Source of the DNA: Rattus norvegicus
Taxonomy: Eukaryota > Chordata > Mammalia > Rodentia > Muridae
Assembly (NCBI RefSeq): GCF_036323735.1
Contig: NC_086033.1
Coordinates: 7,811,606-7,875,605, forward strand
Length of the DNA: 64,000 bases
Direction of reading: 5' to 3'
The notes under the pieces are model-generated. The model did no database searches. It saw only the letters and a program-made list of their open reading frames with translations, and was not told the origin of the DNA. Both the position numbers and the translations under genes were made by a program. This document shows, in pieces, positions 44,751-55,590 of this stretch. Each line of letters starts with the position of its first letter. Within the stretch, counting starts at the first letter, position 1.

Positions 44751-45046
44751 TTGTAGAAATACCATTCATTTAAAGGCATTGGAGGAGGAAAGCTTAAATA
44801 TCACATTTACGATTTTACAACTTCTTCAGTTTAAAAATGAAAACTATTTTGCAGGCCAACACAGAGGACAAGTGGTTGGCCAGCCCTTCCTTGAGACAAG
44901 AGAAAGGTCTGCAGCAGAGCTTATGCAAGCAACTCATCAGCTGTCGGCTCTGGCTAGAGGGCGCTGCCGTTCACTGTTAAAGGTTTGGGTCCACTTCAGT
45001 CTTATAGATGGAAGATGATAGCATGGACAGTGCGGTTAAGAAAGAT

Positions 45047-46069
45047 AAATGGTGCTTGTTCAGCTAGAGGTCAGCATGCAGAAGAATGCAGATCGATCCA
45101 TGCTTATCACCCTGTACAAAGTGTAAATCCAAGTGGATCAAGGACCTCCACATCAAACCAGATACACTCAAACTAATAGAAGAAAAAGTGGGGAAGAGTC
45201 TTGAACACAGGGGAACTGGAGAAAATTTCCTGAACAAAACACCAAGGGCTTATGCTCTAAGATCAAGAATTAACAAATGGGACCTCATAAAGCTGCAAAG
45301 CTTCTGTAGGGCAAAAGACACTGTCATTAGGACAAAATGGCAAGCAACAGATTGGGAAAAGATCTTTACCAATCCTACAACAGACAGAGGGCTTATATCC
45401 AAAATATACAAAGAACTCACAAAGTTAGACTCCAGAGAGCCAAATAACCCTGTTAAAAATGGGGTACAGAGCTAAACAAAACATTCTCAGCTGAGGATTA
45501 TTGAATGGTCGAAAAGCACCTAAAGAAATATTCAACATCTTTAGTCATCAGGGAAATGCAAATCAAAACAACCCAGAGATTCCACCTCACGCCAGTCAGA
45601 ATGGCTAAGATAAAAAACTCGGGACAGCAGATGCTGCCGAGGATGTGGAGAAAGAGGAACACTCCACCATTGTTGGTGGGATTGCAAACTGACACAACCC
45701 CTCTGGAAATCAGTCTGGAGGTTCCTCAGAAAATTGGTCATTGCACTACCTGAAGACCCAGCTCTACCTCTCCTGGGCATATACCCAAAAGATGCTCCAA
45801 CATACAACAAAGACACATGCTCCACTCTGTTCATAGAAGCACTATTTATAGTTGCCAGAAGCTGGAAAGAAATGAGATGCCCTTCAACAGAAGAATGGAT
45901 TCAAAAAATGTGCAACACCTACACAATGAAGTACTACTCAGCTTTCAAAAACAATGGCTTCATGAAATTCAGAGGCAAATGGAATGAACTAGAAAATATC
46001 ATCCTGAGTGAGGTAACCCAATCACAGAAAAACACACTTGGTATATACTCATTGAGAAGTGGCTATTAG
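45047..46069 (+). pseudogene. L1 copy D ORF2 C-terminal fragment
   Basis: Open for 45086-45475 (from IDPCLSPCTK to the shift near 45465, one A fewer than copy A in the AAAAAT run). Frames then change again near 45625, where the CtCGGG region lacks the bases encoding the first Cys context. The final block is open from 45734 to the stop at 46069 (ends RSGY). It covers the thumb and C-terminal region only; no RT catalytic site is present. Confidence 0.9.
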
Positions 46070-46780
46070 CCCAAAGGTAGAAATATCCAAGATGCTCAAG
46101 AAGAAGGATGACCAAAATGTGGATGTTCCCACTCCTTCTTAAAAGGGGAAAATATCTATTGGAGGGGATATGGAAGCAAAGTTTAGCGCAGCAACTAAAG
46201 GAATGGCCATTCAGAGCCTGCCCCGCATGTGGCCCATGCAGCCCATATATATACACCCACCAAAACTAGATTAGATTGATGAAGCTAAAAAATGCATGCT
46301 GAAAGGGACTGGATATAGATCTCTCCTGAGAGACACATCCAGAGCATGTCCAATACAGAGGTCAAAAGCAAACCACTGAACTGAGAACAGGACCCCCTGT
46401 GGGGGAATCGGAGGAAGGATTGAAAGAGCTGAAGGAGCTTGCAACCCCATAAGAGCAACAATGCCAACCAACCAGAGCTTCCGGGAACTAAACCACTACT
46501 GAAAGACTATACATGGACTGACCCAGGGCTCTAACTGCATATGTAGCAGAGAATAGACTTGTTGGGGCACCAGTGGAAGGGGAAACCCTTGGTCCTGCCA
46601 AGGTTAGACCCCCAGTGCATGGAGATGTCAGGGTGGAGGTGGGTAAGGGGAAAGGATGGGGGGAACACCCATATGGGGGAGGGGGAGAAGAAGGGGGACT
46701 TACGGACAGGAAACCTGGAAAGGACATAACATTTGAAATGTAAGTAAAGAAATATATCTAATAAAAATTTTTAAAAAGCT
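45047..46780 (+). mobile_element. LINE-1 copy D, 5'-truncated
   Basis: Starts within ORF2 at the aaatggtgcttgttcagc block (equivalent to about 3940 in copy A). It contains the ORF2 end, a 3' UTR with G-rich tract (about 46625-46700) and an A-rich tail (aataaaaatttttaaaaag). A target duplication specific to D alone was not found; see the composite noted for D plus E. Confidence 0.93.
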
Positions 46781-46800
46781 TAACAAAAATATATATAAAG

Positions 46801-47958
46801 TACTACTCGGCTATTAAAACCAATGACTTCATGAAATTCCCAGGCAAATGGATGGAACTAGAAAATATCATCCTGAATGAGGTAACCCCGACACAAAAGA
46901 ATGGTATGCAGTCACTGATAAGTGTATATTAGCCCAAAAGCTCACAACCCACAGACCATATGGAGCTTAAGAGGAAGGAAGATCAGGGTATGGATGCTTT
47001 AGTCCAGCATGGGGTGGGGGGATGATCAAGAGAGGCAGAGGGAGGGGTACCTGGAAGGGAAAGAGGAGGGGGAGGAAATAAAGGTGACAGTATCAGGTTT
47101 CGGAGGGGATGGGAGAAAGGTATAGATGGTCAAGGAATCAGAAATATGTAGCAGTGGGGGATGAAGAACTGGGGATAGCCACTTGAGGGTCCCAGGACCC
47201 AGTGAGGATGACTTTAGCCGAAATGCCCAATGAATGGGAAATAGAACCTGTAGAGACCACCTCCAGTTGATAGACACAGCCCCCGTAGAGGGATGGAGCC
47301 ACCCACCCATCTCAAATTTTTAACCCAGAAATGTCCATTTCCAAAGAAAGAACAGGAACATAAAATGGAGCAGAGACAGAAAGAAGGGCCATCCGAGGAA
47401 TGTTCCACCTGGTAATATATCCTGTCTTCAGAGCCCAAACCCAACACTGTTGCTGTTGCCAAGAGGTAATTGCTGACAGGAACCTGGTGTGGCTGTTCTT
47501 TGGGAGGTTTGGGGAGCAACTGACCAATGCAGATGAGGATGCTTGGAACCAACCATCAAACTGAGCTCAGGAACCCTGGTGGGGGAGCTGGCAGAAGGAC
47601 ACTGGAGGAGCAGAGGGGGATTGCAATCCCATAGGAAGAACAACTTAGGCTGGCCAGACCACCAAGTGCTCCTAGGGACTAGACCACGAACCAAGGAGCC
47701 TACAGGCAGGGATCCATGACTCCAGATACATATGTAGCAGAGGATGGCCTTGTCTAACATCAATGAGAGAGAAGGCCCGTGGTACTGTGGAGCTTTGATG
47801 CCCCACTGCAGGGGGATGCTGGACTGGCAGGGCAGGAGATGGTCGATGAGTGGGAAGATGTGGGATGGGGGTTTGTGATGGGGTAACAAGGAAGTGGTAT
47901 ATCGTTCGAGATGTAAACGAATGGAATAACTGATTTTTAAAAAGGGGAAAAAAGAAAG
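46801..47958 (+). mobile_element. LINE-1 copy E, 5'-truncated, different 3' UTR lineage
   Basis: Begins with the last ORF2 codons (tactactcggctattaaaacc, atgaaattcccaggcaaatg, to the stop near 46931). A 3' UTR of about 1.0 kb follows that does not match copies A-D: ggaggaaataaaggtgac, aatgcccaatgaatgggaa, ccacctccagttgatagac and gatggagccacccaccc. It ends gatgtaaacgaatggaata and a short tail. The 8-base direct repeat atataaag flanks it (46793-46800; 47959-47966). Confidence 0.85.
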
Positions 47959-47966
47959 ATATAAAG

Positions 47967-48917
47967 TGCCAAAATCCACCACTGATGACACCCTTGCCTT
48001 TGTCTGGCATTTTAGAGTTACTTGTAAACCAACATTTTTATTAGTGACAAGATTAAATATAGAAAGTGAATGTCATCTTTGTCACAAATAAAACACGTTC
48101 TCCTATTAAAGAGCTTTGCCCTTCCTACTTGTATGTGGAACGTGGATCCTTCAACAGGTTTTCTTACTCCCACACACCCACTATCTGTACTGGCTCAGTA
48201 AGGTCTTCCCCAGGAGTAGCTATCCGATGTTCCAGAAACAAGTATAACTACATGACCATGAATTTACAGGTTCAGCACATTTTAGTCATGGAATATGCCA
48301 AGATCTGTCTGGTTTACAGAGGGTTATATGCCAAAAAGCAGAGGTAGCTATTCAAAAGGTACAGTATCCAGAGGGCAGCTCCTTTCTATCTATGCAATGC
48401 AACAATGCCCAAGCAAGTAAAGAAGGTTTTTTCTTTGTTTAAAGGTGTCTGCTTCCTCTCTCTTAATAAGGATTATCTAGACTATCAAGGCCTGAGACAA
48501 AAACTTGCTCATAACAATCGAATTTTAATATTCTAGTTTTTCTGTTTTGTTTAAAATTACTTTATTTATAATACTGTATTTACCCACGAAAAATGTAACT
48601 TTATTTTCTATGACTAACATCTTCTCTATCTTTTATTTCATTCTCTATAGCTATGAGCACAATTTTCTTATAGGTTACAAAATATAGGCCTCATGAGGTC
48701 CTGGTATTCTTCCTACTGTGCCTAGCTAAGTTAATGTAACATAATCTCAGCCTACTCGTTATGTTTTGAATGATACTATTTTCTCTTTTTAAAGGCAGGG
48801 TATCATCCATATTTAGATTTCTTCTGATTTTGATAGACCCAGAATGGCATGACGATTGAGATTAATGCTGTAATCAGCAGTCAGCACAGACAACTCTACA
48901 ACGTACTACTATCAAGA
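47967..48917. other. No gene or repeat recognised
   Basis: AT-rich, unassigned. Confidence 0.4.
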
Positions 48918-49136
48918 AATTTATTTATTCATATTTTATATGTATAAGTGTTTTATCTGCACGTATATCTGTACCATGTGTCTTCAGTGTCAAAAGAGTT
49001 AAGAAGAGGGCACCAGGTCCCCAGGAACGGGAGTTACAGGGGGGTGCTATCTGCCTCACCTTGGTACTGGGAAATGAATCCAGGGCTTCTGCAAGACTAT
49101 GAAGTGCTCTGAACTACTGAACCATCCCTCTAGCCA
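48918..49136 (-). repeat. B2 SINE, antisense
   Basis: tataagtgttttatctgcac, atctgtaccatgtgtct, agagggcaccaggtccccag, gggagttacaggggg, ctgcaagactatgaagtgct, then gaactactgaaccatccctc and tagcc (reversed tRNA-like head). Confidence 0.75.
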
Positions 49137-49154
49137 ATGTCAACACAGTATTTT

Positions 49155-49352
49155 TAAAAACAACTTACTTTTATTTTAATCATATAGGTGTGTGTGGGGG
49201 GGGGAGTGAATATGGAGGCCAGAGGCATCAGATCTTTTGGAGTTTGAATTGCAGAAGATTTTGAGCACCCTTGTGTTGATGCTGTGAATTCAACTCAGGA
49301 ACTCTGTAAGAACAAGACTTTTCTTAACTATTGAGCAATCATTCAGCTCAGT
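49155..49352 (-). repeat. B3/B2 SINE, antisense, second tandem insertion
   Basis: ttacttttattttaatcata, ggtgtgtgtgggggg, atatggaggccagaggcatc, agatcttttggagtttgaat, gaattcaactcaggaactct, and gagcaatcattcagctc (reversed head). Only about 18 bases separate it from the B2 at 48918-49136, same orientation. Confidence 0.65.
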
Positions 49353-49724
49353 GTATTGCTTGTTTGCTGGTTTTTAAGTTATTACATCCAAATGAATCCA
49401 GAGCTGGCATTGTCTCCTCATGGATTGCAAATATGTCAGCTGTACCTGAGGTGTTTCCCAGTGTCACTTCTAGAGGGTGATCCAGGAAGGAAGGATCTGG
49501 CTTAAGCCTTAGAAGTCCATGTGACCCTATCTCTGAGAAGCTCTCAGAACCTGGATATGTCTCAAGGGAATCAGGTCAGATCCTCTGAGACTTGCCAAAT
49601 AGTAATATATTTTTCCCTATTAAAACAAAGGATGACCCCAAACAGTGGCAGCCTCTAAATTGAAGCATTATGGGTAGTTGATATGTTCCTCTTCACTCCT
49701 GGATGTAGATGACTGCTAGTCTAA
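49353..49724. other. No gene or repeat recognised
   Basis: Unassigned. Confidence 0.35.
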
Positions 49725-50022
49725 ATCTCTTACCTCCTTCAAATTATCTTCACAGGCTCACCTGGCCTTCACTGAACACTTGACAGACCGACGGGCAGAA
49801 TTCATTCCTCTCTTGGCTTTTCCTAGTACCTTCTCGTCTTTGTCTCCATAACAATTATCATCTGACATCTTAATGTAGACATCTGTTTATTTTGACTTCT
49901 TCTTACTGGTTATAATCTCCATGTTGCCAGTGATTTTCGTCAATTCAGGGGTACACATTCCTTACAACACCTGCCCCTTGTTATTCAGTAAATTCTTGTG
50001 AGGAATGAATGAATAAACATAC
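49725..50022 (+). repeat. L2 LINE 3' end, sense (ancient)
   Basis: cctggccttcactgaacac, gtctccataacaattatcat, ctgacatcttaatgtag, catctgtttattttgac, then cagtaaattcttgtgagg and aatgaatgaataaac. The order matches the L2 3' UTR with its degenerate AATG tail. Confidence 0.6.
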
Positions 50023-50919
50023 TCCGTGTAGCTGCACTGTGTGTGAAACATTGGACTTTCCGGTTTGCTTGCAGTCCGTTCTTTGGGTATGAGGGTGTTT
50101 TATGCAATGCATTTGTACAAATTCAATCAGCCCATGCTTCGCAGCAGCTGTTCTGAAATTCCAGGCAACCCAGATGGCAGGTGGTACTGCAGGCCCCAGT
50201 TTGTTAGCTTGTTTGTCCTTTCAAACTCTTACAGCTTCATGCAGCTGCAGTTTAGCAATGAGTTAGCTTAGCCCAGATAAGCCTCCTGTTACCTTTCTAT
50301 GACCTTCAGTTTAACTTGATCTTATCTGCTGTCCTCATAGAAGCAATAAAACCTCAACCAATGTCGCTGACACCGTCAGTCTCTGACGGGAGGTGCACTG
50401 TTATCTGCTTAAAACTGATATAATCATGGTTCTCCATTGCTAAGTCTGCTTCCTCATCTCTTTCATCTATTATGGTAGATAAGGCCTTTCCCATCTATGG
50501 CCTTACTTATTCTCCATGATGCATTTCGCTTTCCACCCCTTACTTCAGCTTGCAGTCCACCTTCATTATGGCTCCCCCAGCGCTTGCACACTCAGTGGGA
50601 ATTAACCTTGTCAGTTAAGCAAATGAAAAAGGAAGCTCCTTTAAATTATCATGGTCTACCAAATTAGTCGCCTAATGAATGAATTGACTATTAATTCAAT
50701 ATTTTCAGTACACTTTCTTCTTAGTGCCCATTTCCCTCCAGGCATTGTTGTATGCAGCAGATAAAGAACATGGCAGAAATTTCAAAGGCGCAGCTGTCAT
50801 GTCTCATGAGAACCGGGGAAATCAGCAAAGCCAGTCAGATGGAGCCAAATAGGAGCTGACTGTGATGCAAGAGTTAGAGTTAAGTAGGTTACACGAGCAA
50901 TGGATATGCAGCGTCATCC
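50023..50919. other. Repeat-free DNA with a GATA-motif cluster
   Basis: No transposon recognised. Four GATA-type motifs lie within about 210 bases: AGATAAG at 50275-50281, CTTATCT at 50321-50327, TTATCT at 50401-50406 and AGATAAG at 50477-50483. The segment also has scattered CpGs (gtcgctgacaccgtc). Confidence 0.35.
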
Positions 50920-51105
50920 CTAGGCGAGTGGGCGTGGGCGCCATGAAAATGCCGAGGGAGCCAGTAAGCAGATTTCGGCTTAATCTCCTGCTTTGCCTTC
51001 TCTTGATGATGAGCTGTGATGTGGATGATGAAATAAATCCTTCGCTCAATAAGTTCCTTTCATTCGTGTTTATTATAGAATCAGAAAGCAAACTGGAGCA
51101 GATGC
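50920..51105 (+). repeat. Rodent interspersed repeat fragment (name not determined)
   Basis: ggagccagtaagcagattt, gagctgtgatgtggatga, gaaataaatccttcgctc, aataagttcctttcattc and aatcagaaagcaaactgg correspond in order to an abundant rodent element with 'gaaataaaccctttcctcc ... caatagaaa'. A 111-codon frame across it is therefore probably not a gene. Confidence 0.45.
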
Positions 51106-52842
51106 CGTGTATAAATAATCATTTGAAACACTCTTGGGATCATATGGTTGGTGGCTGTGGAGAACTAAAGGAATTAAAGCAGTTAGGAAGTCTATAAAAT
51201 AATTGAGAAAGGTATGGTGGCCTGCCTTTCTCAAAAGGCAAAAGCAGTGGAATGATGCAATGTGGCTATACTCTACGCAGATGTCAAAATGGTTGCGAGG
51301 AGTTTCCCAATGGTTTGTTGAGCAACTGATGAAAGAGAAGATAGACGTGACACAATTTTAAAATGGAGAGGGTAGGGCACCTGAAAAGAAGGCAACCTAC
51401 ATACAAGTGAGACTGGGGACTGGAGATGGCCAGTGAGGGTCCTACTATAAGTGAAGGTCCCGAACTGTAAGTAAGTGATCCTAGTCCAGAGCTGTTCAGC
51501 CGTATGGCTCCTGGGTTCCAAAAAAAGGCGCTGCCATGGTTTTTATTTGCAAATTCTCATTTTGTACATGGCAATGAAGTCCAAGAGACTGGATCTTCAA
51601 GGAAAGACTAAGGAGGAAAAATGTAGCAGGCATGAACACCAGGGCATTTTAAGAACATGAAGACATGTCTGTGAGCATTTGCTAAAAGCATAACAATTTG
51701 ATGGATGAATATTTATTGATATGAATGGCATGCCATGGGAGGCTATTAATTCTAATCCTGCGTGTACCTTTACCAGTCCATCATCCAATGTCAAAACAGC
51801 TTGAAAAGTGTGGAAATAATTTGTCTATAAGAGAACAATGGCTGAGTTCCATTAATCTATGTAGTAGTTTAATCAGAATTGTTTAGATTGCGTAGACAGT
51901 GTTACAAACTCATAAATTATTTTTATTCTCAGACTCTTTCTTGCCACTCTTATGGAAATGAAATGCCTGGGGACTTTAATCTAAAAAATTAATCATCCAT
52001 AAAAAGAAATTGTGCCAGCATTGTGATAAGAATAAAAATTCTACAAATAGCATATTTTTCAATTATACATATTTGTATTTCCTTTTCACATGTGCACCTG
52101 TCTCTCCTGAATGCTGGTTAATAGGGAACTCTTCTTACTTCTGATTATTAACATTGGGAGTCTTCACAGAATTCTTGCCTTGTTGTGATATAGGAATGTT
52201 TTATTTATTCAAAATGTGTTACCATGTGTCCATGTGCTAAAACCTGTCCTAGATTTTGAAGATTCATGTAGGCACTCATAGCATCTCTATATCCATGGTT
52301 CCCCCATTTCAATAGATTCAGTAGGACTTGGATATTTCTCTATCTATGACACAGGGCAGGACTAAAATCTTCCTTGACTTGTTCACTGGTCATAATTTAT
52401 TGTTTCTTTCCCAGTACCATAGACACAGGGCAGAGACATCTATAACACATTAATACTAGGAGTAAAAAACATGGGGGGGATTCTGTAGGGAGTCTCCTAT
52501 GTATATATTATAATTCTATCTGACCTTACTGAAGATAGAAAGTGAGGGAAGAACTGCCTTGTATGTGGAAACACAGACGGTGGCACATTCTATATATAAT
52601 ATGATTTTTTTCCTTCATATGCATACATACTCATGATTAAGTTTACTTCTATAATTAGCCAAAGAACTTAATTATTAATGGAATTATTTGAACAATACGT
52701 TTGCATTGATCTGTTTTCTATTGCCAGTAGCCCAATACCACAGGCTGTATTGTTTAAGAGAAAGGTCTAGGGAAACATCTCTAGTTCAGCGTCAGGAAAT
52801 TTGTTTGGAATGAACTATGCACAAGACTTTGAACTCAAAACC
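51106..52842. other. 1.7 kb without recognised gene or repeat
   Basis: AT-rich, short frames only. Confidence 0.4.
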
Positions 52843-52957
52843 AGGAGAGAGGGGAGGTGGGAGGGGGTAGACTGCCAAAAGGATAGAGGAAGGAAGAGGG
52901 TGAGGCAAAGGAAAGAAGCAAGGAAGCCGGAAAGAAAGGAAGGAGTGGAGGAAGTGA
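52843..52957. repeat. Polypurine tract (GA/GGA-rich), about 115 bp
   Basis: Almost uninterrupted purines on the + strand (aggagagaggggaggtggga ... aggaaggagtggaggaag) with a few C/T breaks. Confidence 0.85.
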
Positions 52958-53684
52958 ATAGCATATCCGGGTGAAGAATATGGTGCCTCAGCATTAAAGG
53001 GCTTCAACTGGTGATGGTCTTCTGGTGGGCAGAGTTCTGAGATGGCATCAAACTCCATACAGCACTAGACAGTGTGCAAGCACACACACACACATGCATG
53101 CACTCTTGTGCATGCCTTGTGATCTTGTGTTTTGACTATAAAATTATGAGGATGCAATCATGAAAGCTCTTTGTTTACCTTGCTTAATTTTAACTGTCTT
53201 CCAAAGAGCACGTTTCGATGCCATATTTGAGTGGTTTATACTTTCTAAATACCTCAGGATAACAATGAGATTTCATTGCTTGAAAACTTACACGGATGAT
53301 TCACACACTCTCCAGCTATAGTGATACGGTAAAGTCTGCACTCAAACCAGATCCAACCCCAAATCACCATTTATAAAATAATGTACACATATAATGCCAA
53401 ATGTTATTGTATGCACTTTGGGTAATGGTGTTGGGAGCCGTTAATGTTATTAAGTAACGTTTACAGGACCACAACCAAAAGGATACCACTGCAATTGATA
53501 TGATAACTAAGGCATATACAAAGTGATTGACAGGTAGGGATCATATGCAGAATAAATACACTGGAAAAAAGTTAATTCTTCCCTCAAGAGGGATAGAACA
53601 GGATAGCTGGAGCTCTTATCATGCTACACAGAGTGACAAGCAACTTAAAACTTGCAAGTTACTTCATTTTTTGTGTTACACTGA
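52958..53684. other. No gene recognised
   Basis: Includes a short (CA)n at 53082-53095. Otherwise unassigned. Confidence 0.4.
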
Positions 53685-53846
53685 CCAAATAGCTTAAAGG
53701 CATAATTTAAGAAATGGTTAATTTTGGCTCATGGTGTCAAGGGATTTCTGCCCATCATGATGGGAAAGCACAGAAGTAGAATGTAGAGGTTAGTTTGTGA
53801 GGGCCATAGCATGAGGCAGAGTAGTTATTAACATCTTAGAGGACTG
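53685..53846 (+). repeat. Fragment of the rodent repeat seen at 26414-26846
   Basis: cactgaccaaatagctta, ggttaattttggctcatgg, gtcaagggatttctgccc and atcatgatgggaaagcac match the 5' half of that family ('tttattttggct ... gtccatcat'). Cut by the LTR at 53848. Confidence 0.45.
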
Positions 53847-53847
53847 A

Positions 53848-54255
53848 TGTGGCTATTTGAATAAGAGTGGTTCCCATGGGCTCATATATTTAAATGATTA
53901 GACCCCAACTGGTGTAATGGTTTGAAAAGCATGGTATTGCTGGATGATTTGTGTCGCTGCTGTTGGGCTTTGAAGTTTCAAAAGCCCATTCCAGGCCCAG
54001 TTGGCTCCCTCTCTCCACATCATGGTTTCAGATGTAAGATCATATTTCAGATTGTAAGCTCACAGCTTCTGCTTAAGTGCTGTGCTTGCTTGTCTGCGTG
54101 TCTGTCTCCCTGCTACCATAACCCCTGTCATAACGATCAGGCACTTTACTAGCTTCTGGAACCATGGACCCAAATTTACATGATTTCTTTTATAAGTTGC
54201 CTTGGTCACAGTTTTTTTTTTTTTTTGTCATGCCAATAGGAAAGCAACTAAGATT
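53848..54255 (+). mobile_element. ORR1-type MaLR solo LTR
   Basis: Starts TGTGGCTATTTGAATAAGAG, then cccatgggctcatatattta, gggctttgaagtttcaaaag, cccattccaggcccagt, ctaccataacccctgtcata, and cttttataagttgccttggt; ends near gaaagcaactaag. This is the layout of rodent MaLR (ORR1) LTRs. A T15 run at 54212-54226 sits near the 3' end. No internal region. Confidence 0.7.
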
Positions 54256-55394
54256 ATCAAGAAGCATAGACTGAGACTCAAAGCAGGGCTAGGCTGTTAC
54301 TCTGAAAGGCCAGCCCACAACATTCACCTCTTTCAGCCATAGATGGGGATAAGCTTATGAGTGACGGTTCACAATCAAATCCTCAGAAATTCAAGATGAT
54401 GATCTTCCAAGAAATGACCCTTCTCCTATTTCCTTTTGTTTGCCTAGGTCTGTTTATATTCAGTGACCCTATAATGCCATGAAATATTGAATTTTGTTTA
54501 CTAAGATATCTTCCAAAGACACATTTTTTTAAAAGAAATTCTTATGGAAACTCTTTTCAGTAACTTTATTTCAGTATCCAACATATTGTATTTTGGTAAC
54601 CAGTTCAATTATAAATGTCCTCACTAGAATGAAAATTTTTTGGAGTAGAGGAAAATGGTAGTTACATATTAGTTTTTAGAATGTTTGCCTAGAGCATAGC
54701 AAAAAAAAATATGTCCCCAGGGGATAGCATATTAGGCTAGTGACTTGAACATGCCAGGACCACCAAATCACATCCCCAACACCTGCTTTGGAATGAGACA
54801 ACTGCCTGGAGGATGAGCCTTCAAGCCCTATTTTTATTGGATAGTAGATAAAGAAGTCCCAGAAGAAAAGAAAAGATGGGTAGGATTTTGAGAGCCTCTT
54901 GGAACATTGTGGGTTGAGGAGGAAGGAAGTCAAATATGGAAACCAAGACACAGAGGTCAAAGAAGGGAAGGACTGAGAGGAAGTTTGTGGACCTCAGAGC
55001 TGCTTTCATGGGGACTTCTTATTCCTGGATTTGTCTTAATTAGTTGCTCTGATTCTCTTACACCAAGAAGTGTGTTGTTTTTCTGGCAGTTCTGAAGTCA
55101 CCCTCTATGACATATCTCTTTCTTTGTTCCTACCCCAAAGTGCTCCAAGCCATTGGATATATCTGTATCTAGTATTTATGTATTGGATTCCTACCTGTGT
55201 AGCCAATGTTTCTCCCAAAGAACAGCTACGGTGCCTTGAATCGGACAGACTGAGGACACCTAGTTTTGCCCCTTACTTGTACAAAATAAAGTGATTATAA
55301 ATCTCATCATCACTCAAAGTGTATGTGTCAGACATTCCATCATAACCGAGGGCTTCATATGAGTTAGGGAAATGCTCTCAGAAAGGCTCCCAGC
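54256..55394. other. No gene or repeat recognised
   Basis: A possible L2 trace near 54610-54650 (cctcactagaatgaaaa). Short frames only. Confidence 0.4.
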
Positions 55395-55590
55395 CCTTCC
55401 TATAATTTTTATTTGTTTATTTTTCTTTGTAATTAAATTTTTATTGAAATAGTATGTGTTTATATGTAAATGTGTTAGCATATGTGATTGTGTGCCTGTG
55501 TGTAGACAGATCTATCATGGTATGGTGTAAGTAGAGGTCAAGGAAAAACATGTAGGAGTCCTGGGGATAGAATGCAGGTCCTCAGAAAGG
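55395..55590 (-). repeat. B3-like SINE, antisense, diverged
   Basis: tgtgtgcctgtgtgtagaca, gtagaggtcaaggaaaaaca, tgtaggagtcctggggata and gaatgcaggtcctcag follow antisense B3 order. The head is lost. Confidence 0.4.

Noticed and set aside
50862..51197. 111-codon frame as a possible novel protein
   Set aside because: It overlaps a recognisable rodent interspersed repeat fragment (50920-51105).
53430..53475. tgttgggagccg as the start of an IAP-type LTR
   Set aside because: Only about 12 bases fit. The following sequence shows no LTR features.
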